NCBI GenBank assembly: GCA_002030045.1
Contig: LQBI01000035.1
Span: 88,807-152,806 of the forward strand
Source: Candidatus Aegiribacteria sp. MLS_C
GTDB lineage: Bacteria > Fermentibacterota > Fermentibacteria > Fermentibacterales > JCC-6
Direction: 5' to 3'
Length of the DNA stretch: 64,000 nucleotides
The position numbers and the translations under genes were made by a program. The notes beneath the pieces were generated by a model. The model was not told the DNA's origin, ran no database searches, and worked only from the letters and a program-made list of their open reading frames with translations. This document shows, one piece after another, positions 8,476 through 18,900 of this stretch (the first letter of the stretch is position 1; each line of letters begins with the position of its first letter).

Positions 8476-8559
8476 GAGCGCTCCTGTCGATGGTCGGTGA
8501 ATTCCATGATGACAGATAAAACCCCTTTGCACCTCTGTCAATGAGGCCCGCCAGCGGGT

Positions 8560-10356
8560 TCACAGGTCCATGGTCCTGCTCCACGCCTCCTCCATCACCC
8601 TGCTTTCGAAGAAGACCTGGTGCATGGAGGGGACCATGGATGACAAGCGGTCCATGTCCCAGTGTTCACCGTGGAGACGGATGCATACTCCAGCCTCCCA
8701 GAGATGTTCATTCAGTTCCAGGGGCGATTCGGTGTCCACCACAACCGTGCATTGACCGGCCAGGGCGGCCAGCCAGCCGGGGTCCTTCGGACCGTCTTTC
8801 TCAACCAGGACCGCAACCCTGAGGTTACCCTCCCTGCCGAGGATACTCGCCGTCCTGGCGGAATAGCCGCCGATTTCGTCGCACTCCCTGATCGATCCTA
8901 TCAGGTCCACCGGGAACATCCCTCCCGGTACGAGCACAACGTCGAGCACACAGAAGGGCTCTTCCCTTCTCAGCCGCCGAACGGAACGAAGCAGCAGGTC
9001 CTTCCCCGTCCAGTGGTCCGAGGACCTGACCCGCAGCGCCGTGAGCCTCAGCGAAGGGGAGGGGATCACGCCCGGCTCCATGACATCCAGATCGAGGCAG
9101 ATTGTTCCCGGCCAGCCCTCGAAGAGCACAGGTCTCTCGGGAAGGTCGATATCGTAGCCGAGTATATCCGCTATCCCCTCTCTTGCCAGGGCGAATTCAT
9201 CGCTGAGCGGACCCAGGTCCCTGTAGTAGGGGGGGAGTTCCATGTATGAGATCCCTTTGTTTTTCCGCAATCCCGTACCGGGCAGTACGCAGGTGTAGAA
9301 TACCTGGACATTGCGGTGGAGGTTCCTGTCTCTGACCATTCGTGCAGTCATTACGGCATCCTCGGGAGTATCACCAGGCAGTCCGAGCATGATGTCGATG
9401 ATCGGCTCGATCCCCGCGTGCCTGAGATGAAGGGCTCCCTGAAGGACCTTTTCCGGATCCACGGGTCTTCCGGACAGTTCGAGCGACCTTGGATTGCATG
9501 ACTGAAGGCCGATCTCGACCGTCCGGAACCCGGCCTCTCCTATCAGCCGCGCTGTCTCGGCGTCCAGCAGGTCCCCCCTCATCTCGCCGAAGTAATCGAG
9601 TCCCGTTTTCGTCAGTCCTTCCAGCAGAGGTACAAGGTCGGGCCTGGCGTTGAAGGTCGGGTCCAGGAAGACCACCTCCGAAGCTCCCCTCCGCGACAGG
9701 GCGGAGATCTTATCCAGCGCTGCGCCGGCATCCATGATCAGCGGTGTCGGGTGTGTCCTCCGGTATGAGCAGAAGGTGCAGGTCCCCGGGCATCCCCTTA
9801 CCGTTTCCAGGTGGACGGGACCCGAGGACGGGTCAAGGTAACCGGTGAGCCACGGATCGGGGTAGGAACCGGGAGAAATACCGTTACCGCCGCTCTCGAG
9901 AAACCCTCCGGTCCTGCGAACTATCTCCCGGACACTTTCAGGGTCGAGGACCCGGCAGGCGCGCTCCTCTCCCTCCCCGCACACCAGCAGGTCGAAAGCG
10001 CCGCTGGAGACCAGCCACCGGTTGTCGAAAAACACTTCCGGTCCGCCCCCCACAGTGAGCAACCCGGGTTTCCGCTCCCTGAGCATGGCCGCCAGCCTTG
10101 CGCTCCTCTCGGAGTTCCACATGTAGAGGGTGAATGCCACCAGCCGGGGATCCCTATCCAACAGGTTGTCCACCAGGGCACCGTCGCTAAGGGAATCCGC
10201 CGTGTCCTGATCCACCAGCGATTCCGGCGGGAGCCCGGCGGCAGCTGCAAGTGTCGCTCCCGCAAGGGGCACGTTGCCGGTGGCTTCCAGTGGTGCCGAG
10301 GGATTGAGGGGCAGCTGGAGGAGAACGGTACGCAGGGAGTCAGCCGATGGATACAT
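8560..10356 (-). CDS. B12-binding-type radical SAM protein
   Basis: A 598-residue protein. Residues 1-180 look like a cobalamin-binding Rossmann domain of the B12-radical SAM class (GLLTVGGGPEVFFDNRWLV, DLLVCGEGEE) but lack an obvious DxHxxG cobalamin ligand. The radical SAM [4Fe-4S] motif is VRGCPGTCTFCSYRR (Cys 189, 193, 196), followed by ETVE-type barrel elements (EIGLQSCNPRSLELSGR, IDIMLGLPGDTPED). The 5' end overlaps the upstream membrane-protein gene by 17 bases, which suggests translational coupling in an operon that also contains the MFS gene. Substrate unknown; members include methyltransferases, methylthiotransferases and cyclases. Confidence 0.8.
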   Translation of the reverse strand: MYPSADSLRTVLLQLPLNPSAPLEATGNVPLAGATLAAAAGLPPESLVDQDTADSLSDGALVDNLLDRDPRLVAFTLYMWNSERSARLAAMLRERKPGLLTVGGGPEVFFDNRWLVSSGAFDLLVCGEGEERACRVLDPESVREIVRRTGGFLESGGNGISPGSYPDPWLTGYLDPSSGPVHLETVRGCPGTCTFCSYRRTHPTPLIMDAGAALDKISALSRRGASEVVFLDPTFNARPDLVPLLEGLTKTGLDYFGEMRGDLLDAETARLIGEAGFRTVEIGLQSCNPRSLELSGRPVDPEKVLQGALHLRHAGIEPIIDIMLGLPGDTPEDAVMTARMVRDRNLHRNVQVFYTCVLPGTGLRKNKGISYMELPPYYRDLGPLSDEFALAREGIADILGYDIDLPERPVLFEGWPGTICLDLDVMEPGVIPSPSLRLTALRVRSSDHWTGKDLLLRSVRRLRREEPFCVLDVVLVPGGMFPVDLIGSIRECDEIGGYSARTASILGREGNLRVAVLVEKDGPKDPGWLAALAGQCTVVVDTESPLELNEHLWEAGVCIRLHGEHWDMDRLSSMVPSMHQVFFESRVMEEAWSRTMDL

Positions 10357-11182
10357 TCAGGCTCGTGAAGGAATCTACGAGAAGACGGACCAGGCGCAGC
10401 AGCCAGGCGATGGAAACAAGTGCGACAGCCGGAGTATGGTGCAGCATCATCCGGTCCCTGAACACCGCCAGGGAGGAGAGCAGCAGAAGCACCGTAAGCA
10501 GGTTCATCATGGCAGGCAGAAGAGGATAGCCGTAACCTGCGACCAGTACGGAGAGGGAGAGGAAAAGCGCCAGGGCCAGAGCCGCCGTGAACCTCGTGAG
10601 CCTCCTTATCCAGTACTCGGAATAGACGAGGGAAGGGAGGAAATAGAAGAAGCTGCCATCCTCCCTGGAAAGAAGCCTCAGGAAGTACGTGGCGCAGAAG
10701 GGGACGGTTACCGTGAGCAGGAAGAACACGCTGAAGGATACCATCGATATCATCCACCTTCCCGGGAACACACCCGAACCCTCTGGAACAGTGGGGTCCG
10801 CACCCGTAATGAGCATCAGCAGGAGCATAAGCACCTGCAGCACCACGGTCATGCCGAGAACCGACCACTGGTTGATGATCTTCCTGTTCACTATGCGCAC
10901 CACCTGGGTCAGAAGAAGGAGTCCCGACAGCTGGCCGGCGGGAGTGTTCAGCAGCTGCACACCTGTACTCGATGCCGCCAGTACGAGAAGCAGACCGAAG
11001 ACCAGCAGCTGGACGAACCTGGCCCAGGACATCACCCGCAGAAGGTTTCCCCCTGCCTTTTCCGTACCCTCCACCGTATCGCCAGCCAGGTCAACGCTGA
11101 GGGAAACCTTTCCCCTGCTTAACCTGTAGATCAGTTCCTCGACGAGCAGAAGGCCTAGAAGCACTATTACTGTCGCTGTCAT
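10340..11182 (-). CDS. Polytopic membrane protein of unknown function
   Basis: A 280-residue protein with about eight hydrophobic segments, for example TATVIVLLGLLLVEELIYRL at the N-terminus, LLVFGLLLVLAASSTGVQLL and MVSFSVFFLLTVTVPFCATY. I do not recognise a family. It is the middle gene of a three-gene minus-strand operon: its ATG overlaps the stop of the MFS gene by 4 bases (ATGA) and its 3' end overlaps the radical SAM gene by 17 bases. Tight coupling suggests these three proteins act together, perhaps making and exporting a modified metabolite, but that is conjecture. Confidence 0.8.
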   Translation of the reverse strand: MTATVIVLLGLLLVEELIYRLSRGKVSLSVDLAGDTVEGTEKAGGNLLRVMSWARFVQLLVFGLLLVLAASSTGVQLLNTPAGQLSGLLLLTQVVRIVNRKIINQWSVLGMTVVLQVLMLLLMLITGADPTVPEGSGVFPGRWMISMVSFSVFFLLTVTVPFCATYFLRLLSREDGSFFYFLPSLVYSEYWIRRLTRFTAALALALFLSLSVLVAGYGYPLLPAMMNLLTVLLLLSSLAVFRDRMMLHHTPAVALVSIAWLLRLVRLLVDSFTSLNVSIG

Positions 11183-12510
11183 GGACCTCCGATCGGTTCC
11201 GTCGCCGGGTCACCCGGGTCCCTCACGGTGCGGAGCACCAGTCCTCCGGAGATGAACAGGACCAGCAGCGAGAGTATTGAGATCCTCGAGCTGCCGGTGA
11301 TGTCGTTCACCGCCGCGAACATCAACGGTCCGAATATACTGGCAAATCTCTGTGATACGGAAAAGAAGCCGAAGTACTCAGCGTTCATGCCTTCCGGTAT
11401 CATCCTGGAATAGTAGCCACGGCTCACCGCCTGTATCCCGCCCATGAAAAGGGCCACGACGCCGGCCAGTATCCAGAAGTCAAGGGCGGTGCTCATTCGG
11501 ACGGCGCAGGCGACTATTACGACATAACCGGCGATGCCCACGAATATCATGCGCCTGGAACCGAATCGTGCGGCCAGCCACCCGTAGGCCAGGCTACCGG
11601 GTACACCCACCAGCTGCGTGAGAAGGAGCGCACCTATGAGGTGTCCGGATCCAAGGCCCAGTTCTGCCTTCCCGTAGACAGCGGCCATCATGATGACCGT
11701 CTGGACCCCGTCGTTGTACAGCAGGAAAGCCAGCAGGAACCGGAAGATGTTCCTCCTGGCCCGAATGTGCCTGAAAGTAGAGAGGGTGGTCAGGAAACCC
11801 CTGCGTACCGCTGCTGAGACCGTCCTTGCACCTCCGGACACCCCCTCCGGAACCTTCAGGAACAGCGGTATCGAGAAGAGAGCCCACCAGATCGACACGC
11901 TCAGGAAGACCAGCCTCACCGCGGACCCGGTATCCGGTATGCCCAGGAGGCCGGGCTTCCTTATCATCAGCAGGTTAAGGGCAAGCAGAAGACCTCCGCC
12001 AAGGTAACCGAAGGCGTAGCCTCTCGCCGATACCAGTTCCCTTCTTTCCGGACTCACAACCGAGATCAGCAGGGAGTTGTAGAAGACGTTGGCTCCTGCG
12101 AATCCTATCTGCCCCGCAACCAGAAGACCAAGCACGGGCCAGATGTCACCGGGGCCGGTCAGCGCCAGCATTCCCGAGGCAACGACACCCAGGCCGGTCA
12201 TCACTCCAAGGAACTGCTTTCTTCTTCCACCGGCGTCCGCCGCCGCCCCCATGACCGGAGCCATCAGCGCCACAAGAAGGGCGGCAAGGGCCATGGCGTA
12301 ACCCCACAGGGAGGTGGCGTTGCTGGAGACCCTGAGGCCCAGGAGCGACCAGCTCTCGGTCCTGGAGCCGCATACGGTCTCGGCGAAGTATACGGGAAGT
12401 ACAGCCGCGACCACTGTGGTGACGAACGCGGAATTGCCCCAGTCGTACAGGCACCATGCGTTCTCGGCCGAAAGACCGGGCGTACCCCTGGATTCGGTCC
12501 GTCGCTTCAC
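11179..12510 (-). CDS. MFS transporter, UMF1 (Atg22-like) family
   Basis: A 443-residue permease. The GTG start at 12510 follows GGGAGGTCGAC. The N-terminal AWCLYDWGNSAFVTTVVAAV is the signature of the UMF1/Atg22 branch of the major facilitator superfamily. About twelve hydrophobic segments follow, with a central basic loop (RRGFLTTLSTFRHIRARRN). Substrates of bacterial UMF1 proteins are mostly unknown; efflux of amino acids or small metabolites is a family-based guess. It is the first gene of the operon with the membrane protein and the radical SAM protein. The promoter region is shared divergently with pckA. Confidence 0.88.
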   Translation of the reverse strand: MKRRTESRGTPGLSAENAWCLYDWGNSAFVTTVVAAVLPVYFAETVCGSRTESWSLLGLRVSSNATSLWGYAMALAALLVALMAPVMGAAADAGGRRKQFLGVMTGLGVVASGMLALTGPGDIWPVLGLLVAGQIGFAGANVFYNSLLISVVSPERRELVSARGYAFGYLGGGLLLALNLLMIRKPGLLGIPDTGSAVRLVFLSVSIWWALFSIPLFLKVPEGVSGGARTVSAAVRRGFLTTLSTFRHIRARRNIFRFLLAFLLYNDGVQTVIMMAAVYGKAELGLGSGHLIGALLLTQLVGVPGSLAYGWLAARFGSRRMIFVGIAGYVVIVACAVRMSTALDFWILAGVVALFMGGIQAVSRGYYSRMIPEGMNAEYFGFFSVSQRFASIFGPLMFAAVNDITGSSRISILSLLVLFISGGLVLRTVRDPGDPATEPIGGP

Positions 12511-12656
12511 GTCGACCTCCCATCACCGGCTGAACATAAGCTCATCGGTTCGGCCGTGGTAGAGATGCGGCAGAAGCTGGCAGACGTTCCGTTCTTGGAG
12601 TATCTTACATAGCCTCGGACCATCCAGGACCGAAAACAACTCCGGAAAGGTTGCAT

Positions 12657-14315
12657 ATGAACCTTCAGAAACGGATATCGGAACTCCTCGACTCCAGGGA
12701 GGGAGTTCACCGCAACATTCCCAGGGCGGAGATGATCAGGAAGTCCGTGGAAAAGGGTGAAGCCCTGGTAAGCGCCTGCGGGGCGCTCTCTACATGGACT
12801 CCGCCTGAATCCACCGGCCGCAGCCCAAAGGACACCGTGATAGTGAAAAGGCCGTCCAGCAGCGATACCATCGACTGGACCAGTCCCAACAACATTCCCA
12901 TCGAACCGGAAACCTTCGACATGGCCTTCGAGGACGCGATCGAAAGGTTGTCCAGGGCGGAAGAGATCTTCGTGACAGACAGACTGGTGGGAGCGGACCC
13001 GTCGTACACCCTTCCGGTGCATACGGTTTCTGACGAGGCACTTCCCGCCCTCTTCACCGATAACATGTTCAGGCCGTGGGACGATGAAGCCGCAGGGGCG
13101 TCGTGCTTCTCGGATGCACATTTCACGCTCCTGGTGCTCCCCTACTGCAAGCTGGAGCCGGAAAGGTACAGGGGCCGACTGAGGGTTGACCCCCTTCTAG
13201 GGCACACATCCACGATGATAGTTGCCATGGACATGGACAGGCGAATGGGGATCGTATACGGATCAGCCTACGGCGGCAGCGTCAAGAAGCTGATATTCAC
13301 CGTCATGAACTACATGCTCCCGGCCAGGGGCATCCTTCCCCTGCACTGCAGCGCCAACGAGGGACCGGACGGCAGGAGCGCACTGCTGCTGGGCCTGTCG
13401 GGTACCGGGAAGACGACGCTCTCCGCCGATGCCTCCAGGGCCCTTCTGGGTGACGATGAGCACGGCTGGGGGGACAACGGCATAGCGAACTTCGAGTACG
13501 GATGCTACGCAAAGCTGATAAACCTGAGTTCGGAGAAGGAACCCGAGATCTACAACGCCTGCTTCCACGAGGACGACTGGCTGGAGCACGGCTCCATCAT
13601 CGAGAACACCATGATGTACCCAGACGGCAGTTTCGACCTCTTCGACGACAGGCTCACACCCAATTCAAGGGGCTCCTACCCACTTCGGTACCTTACGAAC
13701 ATCAAGGAATCCTCCAGGGCGGGACATCCCTCCACCATCCTCTTCCTTACAGCCGACGCCAACGGGGTGATACCTCCTGTCGCCAAGCTCAACAGGGGAC
13801 AGGCGATGTTCTGGTTCCTCATGGGATACACAAGCAAGCTGGCCGGCACGGAGACCGGGATCACCGAACCTGTGAGCACCTTCAGCAGGTTCTTCGGCGA
13901 GCCCTTCATGCCCAGGAACCCTGATGTATACGCCGCCATGCTCGGTGAACGCATGGATCGTCACGGTACGGAGGTCTACCTGGTGAACACCGGCTGGAGC
14001 GGCGGTCCCTACGGCATCGGGTCCAGGATCGACCTGCCCCTTACCAGGAAAATGGTGAACGCCGTGCTTTCCGGTGAGCTCAGCGATGTTCCCTGCCACC
14101 AGGACCCGGTATTCCGTGTCATGGTGCCCGAGCGCTGTCCGGGACTTCCGGACCAGTCCATCCTCGATCCGGTCAACACCTGGCAGGACAGGGAAGCCTA
14201 CAGGCAGAGGGCGAACAGGCTTGCGGGGGAGTTCAGGGCTCATTTCCAGAAGGCGTACGGGGACAAGGGTATTTCCGAAGAGATCGCGGGTGAGTGCCCG
14301 TTCCAGATGGACTGA
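12657..14315 (+). CDS. pckA: Phosphoenolpyruvate carboxykinase (ATP)
   Basis: A 552-residue enzyme that interconverts oxaloacetate + ATP and PEP + CO2 + ADP. The ATG at 12657 (MNLQKRISELLDSREG) has GGAAAGG 8 bases upstream; an in-frame TTG six bases earlier is less likely. The kinase-1a P-loop is GLSGTGKTTLSAD, followed by the kinase-2 region LLGDDEHGWGDNGIANFEYG and MMYPDGSFDLFDD. Length is near the usual 530-550. In an anaerobe with Kor it may run in either direction (anaplerotic CO2 fixation or gluconeogenesis). It is monocistronic and convergent with the histidine kinase gene 9 bases away. Confidence 0.95.
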   Translation: MNLQKRISELLDSREGVHRNIPRAEMIRKSVEKGEALVSACGALSTWTPPESTGRSPKDTVIVKRPSSSDTIDWTSPNNIPIEPETFDMAFEDAIERLSRAEEIFVTDRLVGADPSYTLPVHTVSDEALPALFTDNMFRPWDDEAAGASCFSDAHFTLLVLPYCKLEPERYRGRLRVDPLLGHTSTMIVAMDMDRRMGIVYGSAYGGSVKKLIFTVMNYMLPARGILPLHCSANEGPDGRSALLLGLSGTGKTTLSADASRALLGDDEHGWGDNGIANFEYGCYAKLINLSSEKEPEIYNACFHEDDWLEHGSIIENTMMYPDGSFDLFDDRLTPNSRGSYPLRYLTNIKESSRAGHPSTILFLTADANGVIPPVAKLNRGQAMFWFLMGYTSKLAGTETGITEPVSTFSRFFGEPFMPRNPDVYAAMLGERMDRHGTEVYLVNTGWSGGPYGIGSRIDLPLTRKMVNAVLSGELSDVPCHQDPVFRVMVPERCPGLPDQSILDPVNTWQDREAYRQRANRLAGEFRAHFQKAYGDKGISEEIAGECPFQMD

Positions 14316-14324
14316 GTTCCGGTT

Positions 14325-15974
14325 TCAGGGAGCGGCGTCGCGTTCACCGGTTCCCGTCAGGGCCCGGAGGAGCGTATCCATCTCCTTCATCGTATAGGGT
14401 TTGGAAAGCACTCCGCTGAAGCCGCAGGAAAGATGATCGGCCATCACCGGGTCCGTGGAGTAGCCGCTGGATACCACGAGCACAGCATTCTCGTCCATCG
14501 CCAGGATCTTCCCGGCGGCATCCCTGCCTCCCATGCCCCCCGCCACCGTCAGGTCCAGGATGACCACGTCGTACCTGCTGCCGGAGGACATGGCCCTGGC
14601 GTACATGGATACCGCCTCCTGGCCGTTTGAAGCCAGATCCGCGATCTGCCCGAGGGCTTCCAGCATTCCTGCGGCCACGTTCCTCACGTAATCCTCGTCG
14701 TCCATGACAAGGACCCTGATCCCACCGGGCCGGGCCTGCTCCTCGATTGCCCCGGCGGTTTCCGCTTTATTCGGGAGACTGTCGGATACGGGAAGGAAGA
14801 TGGAGAAAGTGGAGCCCTCGCCGGGAACCGAGAAAACCCTGGTGCGGCCTCCGTGTTTCTCAACGACGGAATGAACCACCGCCAGGCCAAGTCCGGTCCC
14901 CTGGGGCCTGGTGCTGAAAAAGGGTTCGAATATTCTGTCAAGATCCTCCGCCGGTATGCCGGTGCCGCTGTCCCGGAAGTCCATTCTCACGAACCTTCCC
15001 TCCTTCAGTCCCTCGGCCGCCGCCTCTTCAGCAACGAGGTTCCTGGCCGCCACCTCGAGTTTACCTCCCTCGGGCATCGATTCCCTTGCATTGATCACCA
15101 GGTTGGAGATCACCTCACCCAGCTGTCTGGCATCCCCCCTCAGGCACCACAGGTCCCCGGGGAGGTCGAACTCCGCCTTCACGCTGCATCCGGCCAGGTG
15201 GAAGGCCACCGTCTCACGGAGCAGTCCGCCGGTGTCAAGGCTTCGAACCACCGGTTCGCTCCCCCTGGCGAAGGTCAGCAGCTGGTGCGTCAGTGCCACG
15301 GCCCTGCTCATCGAGCCTTCCACAGCGTCAAGGTACCCCCTGGCCGGGCTGTCTTCCGGAAGAAGGGACGATACTATGGATATGTTACCGAAGATACCGC
15401 TGAGAAGGTTGTTGAAATCATGGGCGATCCCGCCGGCCAGTGTCCCAAGGGATTCCAGCCTCCTGCTCCTCATCAGTTCGGCCTCGTAGAGTTTCCTCTG
15501 TGTGATGTCGGTGTAGACGCCGATCACGCCGAGAAGTACGCCATCCACGATAATGGGTGCGCCGGAGAGAAGAACGTCAACCGGAGTCCCGTCCCTCCGA
15601 TACCTCACGGTTTCCACGGGAGGTATCCGTTCGCCCCGGAGTACTTTCTCGGTGTATGACCTCGCCTCCCTGACGGTGTCGTCCCTGGAGATGAGTTCGT
15701 CGACGTCATGACCGACCACCTCGTCCCTCGTGTATCCGAAGAGTTCGGCGGCACCACTGTTCCAGTCTAAAATCCTGTGATCGGCGTCCAGGGTCACGAT
15801 GGCGTCAGGAGCTGACTCCAGAACCACTTCCAGGTACTCTCGCCTTCCGGCGCCGTCCAGTCCGGAAACCAGGAGCTTCTTCTCTCCACCCTCCCCGTGT
15901 GCCCGGCATTCACCGTGAATACAGAATGAACAAAGGGAACGCTGGACGCAATGGTACCGAAGCACGGAATGCAC
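14325..15974 (-). CDS. Hybrid sensor histidine kinase (PAS-HisKA-HATPase-REC)
   Basis: A 549-residue protein with no clear membrane segment, so probably cytosolic. Order: PAS at about 45-160 (SAPDAIVTLDADHRILDWNS), HisKA with H-box GGIAHDFNNLLSG at about 175, HATPase with N box (NLVINARESMPEGG) and G boxes (DSGTGIPAEDL, GTGLGLAVVHSVV), and a C-terminal receiver at about 415-540 with phosphoacceptor Asp in VVILDLTVAGG and the conserved SKP lysine. The start at 15974 is a GTG. It lies 14 bases after the stop of the adenylyl-cyclase-like gene, so the two are probably co-transcribed. The HDFNN H-box subtype usually works without an obvious partner regulator nearby. Confidence 0.88.
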   Translation of the reverse strand: MHSVLRYHCVQRSLCSFCIHGECRAHGEGGEKKLLVSGLDGAGRREYLEVVLESAPDAIVTLDADHRILDWNSGAAELFGYTRDEVVGHDVDELISRDDTVREARSYTEKVLRGERIPPVETVRYRRDGTPVDVLLSGAPIIVDGVLLGVIGVYTDITQRKLYEAELMRSRRLESLGTLAGGIAHDFNNLLSGIFGNISIVSSLLPEDSPARGYLDAVEGSMSRAVALTHQLLTFARGSEPVVRSLDTGGLLRETVAFHLAGCSVKAEFDLPGDLWCLRGDARQLGEVISNLVINARESMPEGGKLEVAARNLVAEEAAAEGLKEGRFVRMDFRDSGTGIPAEDLDRIFEPFFSTRPQGTGLGLAVVHSVVEKHGGRTRVFSVPGEGSTFSIFLPVSDSLPNKAETAGAIEEQARPGGIRVLVMDDEDYVRNVAAGMLEALGQIADLASNGQEAVSMYARAMSSGSRYDVVILDLTVAGGMGGRDAAGKILAMDENAVLVVSSGYSTDPVMADHLSCGFSGVLSKPYTMKEMDTLLRALTGTGERDAAP

Positions 15975-15988
15975 CGGTGAGCCCGGGT

Positions 15989-18900
15989 TCAGAGTATCTG
16001 AAGGACTGCGCTGCTCCTGCGGGCCGTGACACCGAGCTCGCGCTCGAGGGCATCCAGAGTTTCCCCGGCACCTGCGCCGTTCTCGGAACCTCTCAGAGAA
16101 CAGAGGAAGTGAAGGGCATCGGCCAGCGCCGGTCTGAGACCCTTCTCACGAAATACATCTATCGCCGAACCTGTCTCCTCCACCGCCGCCTCGGTCTTCC
16201 CTTCCAGGTCGAGCATCCTTGAACGAAGTACATGGATCCTGCCGGCGCCCGACGCCATGCCCATCTCCTCCAGTAGTTCACCGGCCTCCTCCACGATTCC
16301 TGCGGCTCCCTCCGCGTCACCGGTGACGGAACAAAGGTACATGCGCGCAGTAAGGGCGTTGAGCAGCTGGCTCCTGGACTGGACTCTCCTGCAGAGTTCC
16401 TCGCCTCTCCCGAAGAGTTCGCCGGCACCGGCGGGGTCATCCATTTCCATGCGCAGCATACCCTTGAGGATGAACGCGCTGGCCCTCTCGCGCTCGTAGG
16501 CTTCCGCGCCGGGCATATCCAGTATGCTGTCAGCATGGATCCCGGCCTGCAGCATGTTGCCGAATGCAAGCTGAAGAATGCCCATCTGGCAGTGGGCCAG
16601 GAGGATATCCTGCATGGCCGGCAGCTCCATCGCAAGTCTCAGGTAGGTGCAGGCGGCGTCCATGGACCCGCCGAGGTCTCCGAGGGTACCGCAGGCTGAG
16701 GAGATGGAGCCGTAGGAGGAGAGCAGGATGAGCTTCTCCCCGATCTGTTCTGAGAGGGACTTCTGCATTTCGAAGGCGGCCACTGCCGCGTGCAGGTCAT
16801 CCAGTTTCTGCGAGACCAGCCCTATGTTGCCGGAAGTGACGGCCATCTCCCTCTTCATGTCTTGTTCCCTGGCGATCGCCAGTGCCCTCTGGTAGTACTC
16901 CCTGGCCCTTTCGTAGTCGCCGTTGCCCCAGTGGACCGTGGCCAGTGTGTTATAGGCGAAACCCCTGCGATGGTCCTTCTCCCTGTCCGGCACACCCTTC
17001 AGGCCTTCGGCCAGCTCCAGCGCTTTCAGGGCCTTTTCCATGGCCGGACCTGTCCTGCCCGTCACGCAGTAGGCCCAGGACCTGAAGCATTCGATGCGGA
17101 CCATCAGGAGGTCGTGGTTCTCTCCGGAGGCTTCCAGCATGGATTCTATGTCATCAAGTTCCGCCAGGGACTCCTCGACCCTGCCTGTCGTGTATGCTAT
17201 GTCCGCCCTTAGAAGCCTGACCTCGGCCAGGAATCCGGCGTCCCGTGGGGAGGTGCCCCGGACCGCGGCGGAAAGGGATGCGCCGTAGTAATCACCGGCC
17301 TCGTCGTACCTTCCCAGCCTGTCATATATCCTTCCCAGCTCCAGCAGTGACTCGGCCAGCTGGTCCGGCGTCTCTTCGGGGTGTGACTTCATCATCTCCA
17401 ACGCCGAGGTGTAATGACCTATCGCGTCATGGTTCCTGTAGTCCGAGCAGGCTTTGCTGCCGGCGAGAATGGAGTATCTGACGGCGCTGTCCCATGACTC
17501 CGCGACCCTGAAGTGATGGGCAAGGAGAGGACTTACGGTCCCGAGATCGTCACGGTGGACTTCCTCCAGTATGGAGGCAATGCTGCCGTGGATATCCCTT
17601 CTCCTCTTCCTGAGTATGGAGTCATAGGTCACGTCCTTTATCAGCGTGTGGGAGAAGACGAACTCCAGCGCCCTGAGATCCGACCTGCAGGTGAGGCCGG
17701 CCGCCAGGCACTGTCCCAGGCTGGAGCTGACATCCCTTCCCGCTACCCTCCTCACCGTCTCCTCGTCGAACCTCAGACCGATCACGCTGCCTATCCTGAG
17801 GCTCTCCTTGGCCTGTTTCTCAAGCCTGTCGATCCTGGCCATTATCATCGTGAAGATGTTCTCCGGCAGTTTCTCGTCGCTGTACGCATCGGTGCGTGAC
17901 CAGACTCCGTCCACGGGACTGATGAGACCCTCCTCCACCAGATAGAGCAGGAACTGCATGAGGTAGAAGGGATTCCCTCCGGCCCTGTTCCTGATGACCT
18001 TGTCCAGTTCATCCTCGAGTGGCCTGGAGCCCAGTATCTCCATGGCGAGTCCGCCCAGGGCCCCGTCCTCGAGGGAACTCAGGAGGACCCTGTCGGGAAT
18101 GTGGTCCCCCGTTCCGGGCAGCTCCCTTGCGTCGGGTCTTCTGGAGAGCAGAATGGAGATTCCGGTCCGTCTCCTCTCCAGGATCCTGCGGCATATGTAG
18201 CCCACCGCTTCCAGGTCCTCCTCGCCGCAGTTGTGCAGGTCCTCCAGTATGATGCATGAATGTCCGGAAAATGCCAGGACAAGATCGCACACACCGTCCA
18301 GCAGGTTCTCCCTCCTGAGCGCCGGTGGAAGGCGGTGGTGGTCCGAATCGGGATAGTCCAGCGAGAAGAGCATGCTTCCTATGAAAGGTTCCCGGTGCGA
18401 AAGTGCACCGGAGGAATCCTCCAGTTCGTTCACCAGATAGCAGAGCCTGCTCTTTCTGACCGCCTGTGTGTCTCCGTCGGCCATGCCCGACATGTCCTCC
18501 ACGAGTGATGCCAGGATGCCGTTGCTCAGACCCCGTTCACCCGCTGAAGCATGGTGGCACGTGATCCCTCTCGACGAGAGGATGCCGGACAGCCTGTCCA
18601 GGAACCTGGTCTTGCCGATCCCGGCTTCCCCCTCCACCAGCCCGAAGTAGCTGCCCGACCCCATGCCGGCGAGTATCCTCTCCGTTTCCGGTTCCCGGCC
18701 CACGAAACCGTAGCTGTATACCCTGTCACTCCTTCTGGATACTGGAGTGTGGACCTGCTGGGGCCTGTCCCGGCCCCTTATCTCGACGGTTCCCATCCCG
18801 CTGAATACGAAATCGTTCCTGGTCATCCTTCGGACCCGGTCGGACACCAGCAGTTCGCCAGTCGCGGCCAGGTCGGCGATACCGGCCGCCGAGTTGACTA

